A stretch of DNA of 28,092 bases from positions 9,048 to 37,139 of the forward strand of contig CAJOMB010000012.1 of the NCBI GenBank assembly GCA_905235615.1, given 5' to 3'. The notes under the pieces were generated by a model, which was not told the DNA's origin, did not search any database, and saw nothing but the letters and a program-made list of their open reading frames with translations. Both the position numbers and the translations under genes were made by a program. The DNA comes from an uncultured Bacteroidales bacterium (lineage in GTDB: Bacteria; Bacteroidota; Bacteroidia; Bacteroidales; UBA932). Numbering within the stretch: the first letter of the stretch is position 1; each line of letters starts with the position of its first letter. Positions 23,341 through 28,092 of the stretch are shown here, piece by piece.

Positions 23341-24261
23341 ATGAAGACGAGAAAAGTATATCCCGGCGAGGTGCATCACATTTGCCAGCAAACGGTGGGC
23401 GGAGTCTTGGCGTTCTACTCTGCCGCAGACTTCCTTGTATTCTTTTCCATCGTATGCACGGTGGCGGGCCGATACGGAATCCGCCTCCTGGCCCTGTGCC
23501 CCATGGTTGACCATACGCATATCGTGGTGGTGGCGCCCGGGGAGACGGCGCTCGCCCGCTTTGTGCAGCAGTACACCTGTCTGTTTTCCCGGGAGTGGAA
23601 CCAATCCCGCGGCCGGAAGGGGCCGCTGTTCAAGCACCGCTATATGAGCTCCGTCAAACTGGGGAACAAACAGGCCAGAACCACCATCAATTACTGCAAC
23701 AACAACCCGGTAGAGCGAAAGGTGGTGACGGATGCCCGGGACTACCGCTGGAATTTCCTGCGCTATGCCCGGGAGACGCATCCGTATTCTCCTTCCCTGA
23801 ACTTGTCCAAACTGCCGCCCAAAGTGCGGAACATCCTCCGGGAGGCCGGACGCATCCGCGAGGGAGGCGGGTATCTCAAGTACTGCCAGCTGGAGCGCTG
23901 GCGGGGCTGCCTCAACGCAGTACAGATGCAGTATCTGGCCGATTGCCTTGTGGGCCTTTGGAATGTCATCGATTATGGGGAAGCCATCAGCTATTACGGG
24001 AGCTACGAGGCCATGCTGCGTTCCTTCCGAGACAACACCGGCAACGACTATGACATCCGCGAAGACCGCAGCAGCTATTCAGACGCCGTGTATGGGGACT
24101 GCACCCGGATTTTGCTGAGGGAGGGGCATATCGGCCATCCGCGTGAGATTCCTTCCCTGCCCCTCTCCTTCCGGAAGGCCCTGGCCGATGAACTGCGGCG
24201 CCGCACCACCGCTCTTCCCCGCCAGATTGCCAAATACCTCCACCTTACCCTTGACAAGTGA
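23341..24261 (+). mobile_element. IS200/IS605-like (RAYT-type) Y1 transposase, solitary
   Basis: A 306-residue protein of the Y1 transposase (Transposase_17) family. The HUH motif is His58-Thr-His60 in PMVDHTHIVVV, and the catalytic tyrosine is probably Tyr118 in NYCNNNPV, the usual YxxxNPV pattern. At about 306 residues it is about twice the size of IS200 TnpA, and the extra C-terminal 150 residues (YCQLERWRG…FRDNTG) are like the longer RAYT/domesticated members. No second transposase subunit (TnpB) and no clear IS ends are seen. RAYT proteins act on single-stranded palindromic (REP) units; palindromes do occur nearby (polA linker, 22132, 22551). A weak TATCTTG (23326-23332) precedes it. The preceding 106-base spacer is A-rich and otherwise empty. 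Confidence 0.85.
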
Positions 24262-24271
24262 CTCTGCCAAG

Positions 24272-25615
24272 CTACTTCTTGATAGGATACAAGCGCAGGA
24301 GCAGGAGGATGAGGAGGGCGATGGCGGCCGGGAACAGCGAGAACAGGGCCCAGATCATGGTCTGGACCGACTCCATATTGCTGATGCTGATGATGGTTTC
24401 TCCCGTAGCCGGATCCGTATTGGAAACGAAGCCCGCCACACCCAGCAGCATGGCCACCAGGGCGCCGGAAATGGCCGATCCGAACTTCTGGGCCATGGTG
24501 CCGGAAGAGAAGATGAGGCCGGTGGAGGAAGTGCCGTTCTTCTGGGTGGCATAGTCCGCCACATCGGCATACATGCTCCAGATAAGCGGAGAATAAAGGC
24601 CGATGCCGATGGACGTGACAATCACATTGGCAATCATCACCCAAATCCAGGCAGGATCCATGGGGATGAAGAAGAACAGGATGGAGGAGACGGCGCAGAT
24701 GATGGCCGCCCAGGCAAAGGCCTTGTGCTTGGAGCCCACCTTCTTGGTGAACCAGGGGCAAAGACCGCCGAATACCATGCAGGTGGCCTCGCCGAACATC
24801 ATGAAGACGGTATAATTGATGACCAGGCCCATCACGGTGACGTCACCGTGCAGGCAGTATTCCATCAGATAGGCGGCCACGGCATAACGGAAACCGTTGA
24901 AGAAATTGGTACAGATGCCGATAAGGGTCAGGTAAATCCAGGGCTTGTTCCTGAACAGGTCGGCAAAGGGCTTGAAGGAGAACTTCTCTGCACGGACGGG
25001 TTTCAGGCGCTCCTTCGTGAGAAGGCCGCAGGCCAGGGTTCCCAAAGCCGCCACGGCACCCAGCAGCACACCCAGGACAGCATACTGATGCTTGGCGTCC
25101 CCTCCCACCATTCTCTGCAGGTAAGGGAAGGAGAACAGCATCACGAAACCCATGGCATAGGCGCCCACCATGCGGTAGGAGGAGAACTGGTTCTTCTCGT
25201 TGTCATCATCCGTCATCACGCCTAAAAGGGAGCCGTAAGGCACATTCACCGCCGTGTACACCACCATCATGAGCAGGTACAGCGCATAGGCATAGACACG
25301 CTTTCCGGCAGGCCCCAGGTCCGGGGTGTAGAGCAGCAGGGCGAACACCAGGCCCAGCGGAACGGCTCCGAAAATGAGCCAGGGCCGATAGGTTCCCCAA
25401 CGGGACCGGGTGCGGTCTGCGATGGCACCCATCATGGGGTCCGTGACCACGTCGAACAGACGGGCCACCAGCATGAGGGCTGCCGCATCTGCCACGGTGA
25501 GGCCGAAAACGTTGGTAAAAAAGAAGGGAAAAGCGATGGACATGACCTTCCAGGTGATTCCGCCGGCGGCGGCGTCACCCAGGGCATAGCCTATTTTCTC
25601 AGATAATTTGGCCAT
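24272..25615 (-). CDS. GPH-family sugar:cation symporter (MFS)
   Basis: A 447-residue polytopic protein with about 12 hydrophobic segments. The stretch ARLFDVVTDPMMGAIADRTR followed by SRWGTYRPWLIFGAVP is the glycoside-pentoside-hexuronide:cation symporter signature (MelB/XylP/GusB). The opening MAKLSEKIGYALGDAAAG is also typical. It should import a sugar or glycoside with Na+ or H+; the substrate cannot be read. The gene begins 18 bases after the SpoIIE-type phosphatase gene and has no own promoter that I can see, so it is probably the last gene of that operon. It converges with the transposase gene, only 10 bases away. Confidence 0.9.
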   Translation of the reverse strand: MAKLSEKIGYALGDAAAGGITWKVMSIAFPFFFTNVFGLTVADAAALMLVARLFDVVTDPMMGAIADRTRSRWGTYRPWLIFGAVPLGLVFALLLYTPDLGPAGKRVYAYALYLLMMVVYTAVNVPYGSLLGVMTDDDNEKNQFSSYRMVGAYAMGFVMLFSFPYLQRMVGGDAKHQYAVLGVLLGAVAALGTLACGLLTKERLKPVRAEKFSFKPFADLFRNKPWIYLTLIGICTNFFNGFRYAVAAYLMEYCLHGDVTVMGLVINYTVFMMFGEATCMVFGGLCPWFTKKVGSKHKAFAWAAIICAVSSILFFFIPMDPAWIWVMIANVIVTSIGIGLYSPLIWSMYADVADYATQKNGTSSTGLIFSSGTMAQKFGSAISGALVAMLLGVAGFVSNTDPATGETIISISNMESVQTMIWALFSLFPAAIALLILLLLRLYPIKK

Positions 25616-25633
25616 AGTAAAAGATTTATGCGG

Positions 25634-27565
25634 TTAAGGGCTCAGGAGGGTGAGGTCGTCATTGGGGGCGGCACCGCTGCGATGCTTCTCCACCTCTTCC
25701 TGCAGCATCTGGACAATGCCCTTGCCATCCATTTGCGACACCCCGTTCATCAACTGAATCAGATGGTCGTTTCCGAAGAGTTCGTACCGGGGGTTCTCCG
25801 CCTCGTTGAGGCCGTCCGTGTACAGGAGAATCTGCCATCCGCGGATGTCCGGGATGCGCTCTCCCTGGAACTCGAAGCCGTCCCAGGTGCCAAGGGCCAT
25901 GTTCACGTACTGCATGGGCAGGAAACAAGCCTCCTTGCCGGGCTCGCACACCACGGGCGGATTGTGGCCGCAGTTGCAGTAGGCCAGCTCTCCGGTTTGG
26001 AGATTGACCTTTCCTATGAACATGGTCACAAACATTCCCTGGTCGTTTTCGGCCGACAGGACGTGATTAATCTGATTGGCAATTTCTTCCGGGCTTTTTC
26101 CCTGCTGGCCGATGACGCGGAACAGGTTTCTTGTCACGGCCATGAACAGGGAGGCGGGAACGCCCTTGCCGGACACGTCTCCCACACAGAAGTAAAGCAT
26201 CTCGTCTTCCACGAAGAAATCATAGAGGTCTCCTCCCACTTCCTTGGCAGGGGTCATGGAGGCGTACAGGTCTATGTCTTCCCTTTCCGGGAACGGCGGG
26301 AAAATGCGGGGCACCATGCTCATCTGGATGTCCCGGGCCACGTACAGTTCCTTTTCGATGGAGGCTTTTTCGGCCGATGTATTCGTGATTTCCTCAATGT
26401 ACTTCACCAAGGACTGCTGCATCTCGGAGAAGGAGTGTACCAGCCTGCCGATTTCATCTGTCCGGTCCGTGTCGGGAAGGACCTCGTCGAAGTTGCCGGC
26501 GGCGATGGTTTCAGCCTCCTCGGCCAGGCTTCTTATGGGGGCGATCTCCCGGCGGAAAACAGCACTCAGGATGATGTGCATCAGGAGCATCCCCAGAATG
26601 AACATGAGAGCAACCACGTTCCTGAGTCGATTGTAGCCGTAGAAGATGTCTCTTTCGGGGCATACGATGGCCGCGCTGAAACCGGTCTCTCCGAGGGGCT
26701 TATAGAAAACGTAGCAAAGCTCTCCGTTCAGAGTGAGCTGTTTCATCCCTTCTTCTCCGGATACCATGGCCTTGCCAAGCTCCGTCCTTTCCGGATTGTC
26801 CTGTTCCATAGACTCCGTGAAGATGCTCTGGTAGAGGAGTTTCTCCGGATCCGGGTGGACAAAGAAGGTGCCGCCGATACCAATCATGAAGCTATAGGAA
26901 TGGGGGTACGGCTTTACGGAAGAGATGGTTTTCGAAAGCCATTGGAGGGAAATGTCCGAAGCGATGGTGCCCACGTATTTTCCATTCTGGTCCTCTATGC
27001 GCTTGCAATAGGAGAGTATCATGTTGTCCTGGAAGGATTCTTCCTCGGGGTCTTCGTCCAGAAAGGGCTCTGTCCAGGCCGAGTGGCCCAGCAGCTTGGG
27101 CAGCTGGTACCAATCCATATAGAAGTATTCGTACGTTTCGTCTCCTTCCTGCTCCACCGTCGTCTCCTCATCGCCCCGGCTGGCGTAAACGGAGAAGTAG
27201 CGGCCTTCAGTCGGATAATAATAGGGCTCAAAGGCGATGGAGCAACCGACCAGTTCCGGATTGTTATCCACAATGGCGCGGGCATAAACGTACATGGAGT
27301 CCGGCGTATTCAGGTGGCGGCCCACCAGCCAGCCGGTGTTGTCCGTAGCCACTTCCACCTGATTCAGGATATTGTTCACACGAAGGACCGTGTTGTTCAG
27401 AAGCTGGGTGGCGTGCTCTTTGGCTTCCACTTGCACGGCGTAACGGGCCTGCGCGAAAAGGAATACCAGCGCCACGACAAAGACGATGGAGGCCAGGGCT
27501 GCCACCAGAATATTCAGTCTTCGGGAGAACGATACCCGAAAATAATCAAAGGGGTTGTATGCCAT
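25634..27565 (-). CDS. Membrane Cache-HAMP-SpoIIE (PP2C-like) phosphatase
   Basis: A 643-residue signalling protein. A membrane helix at 17-39 and another at about 316-337 enclose a periplasmic domain of about 275 residues (Cache-like: WTEPFLDE, ILSYCKRI, GTIASDISLQWL). A HAMP linker at 338-391 and a short coiled coil lead to a SpoIIE/PP2C phosphatase domain (about 404-640) with EVGGDLYDFF (442-451), VGDVSGKGVPASL (461-473), CGHNPP, LLYTDGLNEA and NDDLTLL; the metal-binding aspartates are present. Such RsbU-like enzymes dephosphorylate an anti-sigma-factor antagonist in answer to a ligand; no STAS or anti-sigma gene is near. The stop of the substrate-binding protein gene is two bases before its ATG, so the partner protein may deliver the signal to the sensor. 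Confidence 0.93.
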   Translation of the reverse strand: MAYNPFDYFRVSFSRRLNILVAALASIVFVVALVFLFAQARYAVQVEAKEHATQLLNNTVLRVNNILNQVEVATDNTGWLVGRHLNTPDSMYVYARAIVDNNPELVGCSIAFEPYYYPTEGRYFSVYASRGDEETTVEQEGDETYEYFYMDWYQLPKLLGHSAWTEPFLDEDPEEESFQDNMILSYCKRIEDQNGKYVGTIASDISLQWLSKTISSVKPYPHSYSFMIGIGGTFFVHPDPEKLLYQSIFTESMEQDNPERTELGKAMVSGEEGMKQLTLNGELCYVFYKPLGETGFSAAIVCPERDIFYGYNRLRNVVALMFILGMLLMHIILSAVFRREIAPIRSLAEEAETIAAGNFDEVLPDTDRTDEIGRLVHSFSEMQQSLVKYIEEITNTSAEKASIEKELYVARDIQMSMVPRIFPPFPEREDIDLYASMTPAKEVGGDLYDFFVEDEMLYFCVGDVSGKGVPASLFMAVTRNLFRVIGQQGKSPEEIANQINHVLSAENDQGMFVTMFIGKVNLQTGELAYCNCGHNPPVVCEPGKEACFLPMQYVNMALGTWDGFEFQGERIPDIRGWQILLYTDGLNEAENPRYELFGNDHLIQLMNGVSQMDGKGIVQMLQEEVEKHRSGAAPNDDLTLLSP

Positions 27566-27567
27566 CT

Positions 27568-28092
27568 CTACTGGGCGATGATTTGTTCGTAAGTCACTTC
27601 ATTCAGAAGAAGCTGGCTTCCCAGCATGAGGTCGTTGGCCTGCTTCACCATATCCGGCCTCAGGCGGAATTCCCGCTCACCGGAATCCCGATCTACCTGC
27701 AGCCTGAGGATTTCCTCCAACTGGAGTTTCTGAATAACGCGGTTGGTGGCTGCATGGTTCATTCTCACATACTTCATAACAATATCCAGGGCCTCCTCCG
27801 GGTGCTCTGCACAATACAGCCAGCCCTTCCTGCTGGCCTCCGCGAATTTATGCGCCACCTCCTTGTTATTCCGGTAGTAGGACTCCAGCATATACAATCC
27901 GTCTTCCTGCACGTTGTAGCCATGGTCACGGAAACGGTAAATGCTCTCCTCCGTGAGCTCTACACCACACTGTTTGAGGAGATAGTACTCGTGGAAGCTC
28001 ATTGCCAGGATGGCGTCTATGGCACCGGCGAGGAAAAGGTTGATGCTGGTGGCATAACGGACCCACTGGTAATTGAGGTCTTCCTTGAGGCT
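27568..28092 (-). CDS. NMT1/THI5-like periplasmic substrate-binding protein (3' part)
   Basis: The frame is open to the right edge of the window, so only the C-terminal 174 or so residues are seen; the ATG at 28002 is internal. The part at the edge (…NLFLAGAIDAILAMSFHEYYLL) and RNNKEVAHKFAEASRKGW and AEHPEEALDIV have the layout of the second lobe of NMT1/SsuA/TauA-type binding proteins ('aGqvDAv.....e', 'l...p..v..f..A...g......p.ea'). In ordinary operons it is followed by permease and ATPase genes; here it is directly followed by a Cache-HAMP-SpoIIE phosphatase gene, so it may act in sensing rather than import. The ABC genes, if any, would lie upstream, outside the window. Confidence 0.8.
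   Translation of the reverse strand, partial: SLKEDLNYQWVRYATSINLFLAGAIDAILAMSFHEYYLLKQCGVELTEESIYRFRDHGYNVQEDGLYMLESYYRNNKEVAHKFAEASRKGWLYCAEHPEEALDIVMKYVRMNHAATNRVIQKLQLEEILRLQVDRDSGEREFRLRPDMVKQANDLMLGSQLLLNEVTYEQIIAQ

Noticed and set aside
25628..27592. 654-codon open frame on the plus strand opposite the SpoIIE-type phosphatase gene
   Set aside because: It lies entirely antisense to a gene with clear motifs in every domain; GC-rich codon use leaves the opposite frame open. No domain or promoter supports it.

Overview
The window looks like chromosomal DNA of a Bacteroidota bacterium, most likely an uncultured GC-rich member of the Bacteroidales. The support is: several promoters of the Bacteroidota type (TTTG, about 20 bases, TAnnTTTG), a PorT-like outer-membrane barrel, a WG-repeat protein, a Bacteroidales-style lipoprotein, weak Shine-Dalgarno signals, and an EttA and PolA of this flavour. 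I cannot name a genus from the sequence alone.

Layout. (1) 2-3605, plus strand: a cytidylate-kinase-like protein, a secreted serine hydrolase overlapping it by one base, and the translation factor EttA with its own promoter. (2) 3654-15729, minus strand: ten tightly packed genes (gaps of about 2-18 bases or a small overlap), in order of transcription FHA protein, membrane Ser/Thr kinase, tail-anchored Ser/Thr kinase, PP2C phosphatase, FHA-TM-coiled-coil protein, FHA-FHA-TM-trypsin-like protease, WG-repeat exported protein, outer-membrane barrel, lipoprotein, exported repeat protein, and an exported protein with a DnaJ-like zinc-finger tail (eleven proteins if the last is counted separately). 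The parts cover both sides of the inner membrane and the outer membrane, so I read this as one phospho-signalling system connecting cytoplasm to envelope. A good promoter lies about 260 bases upstream of the first gene, and the leader between them folds into two strong hairpins. (3) 16088-16225: a 45-codon open frame whose first half resembles the PolA N-terminus and whose end is a perfect 43-bp copy of the ettA 3' end. (4) 16263-17058: a MntA/HepT toxin-antitoxin pair. (5) 17152-20938: an MsrA-fRMsr fusion gene and polA, divergent, each with an apparent frameshift close to its 5' end; polA also carries two tandem palindromic repeats in its interdomain linker. (6) 20942-22485: an ECF sigma factor, rsmG, a repeat-rich spacer, and rpmH with promoter and terminator. 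(7) 22551-24261: a nested inverted repeat, an unknown small protein, and a solitary IS200/RAYT-type transposase. (8) 24272-28092, minus strand: a GPH-type sugar symporter, a Cache-HAMP-SpoIIE phosphatase and the 3' part of an NMT1-like substrate-binding protein, apparently one operon that continues beyond the window.

The best candidate for an undescribed system is the FHA/kinase/phosphatase/protease envelope operon with its structured leader. The most puzzling sequence-level signals are the polA/ettA-like chimeric fragment, the palindromes inside polA, and the two nearby frameshifts, for which local assembly or sequencing error must be excluded first.
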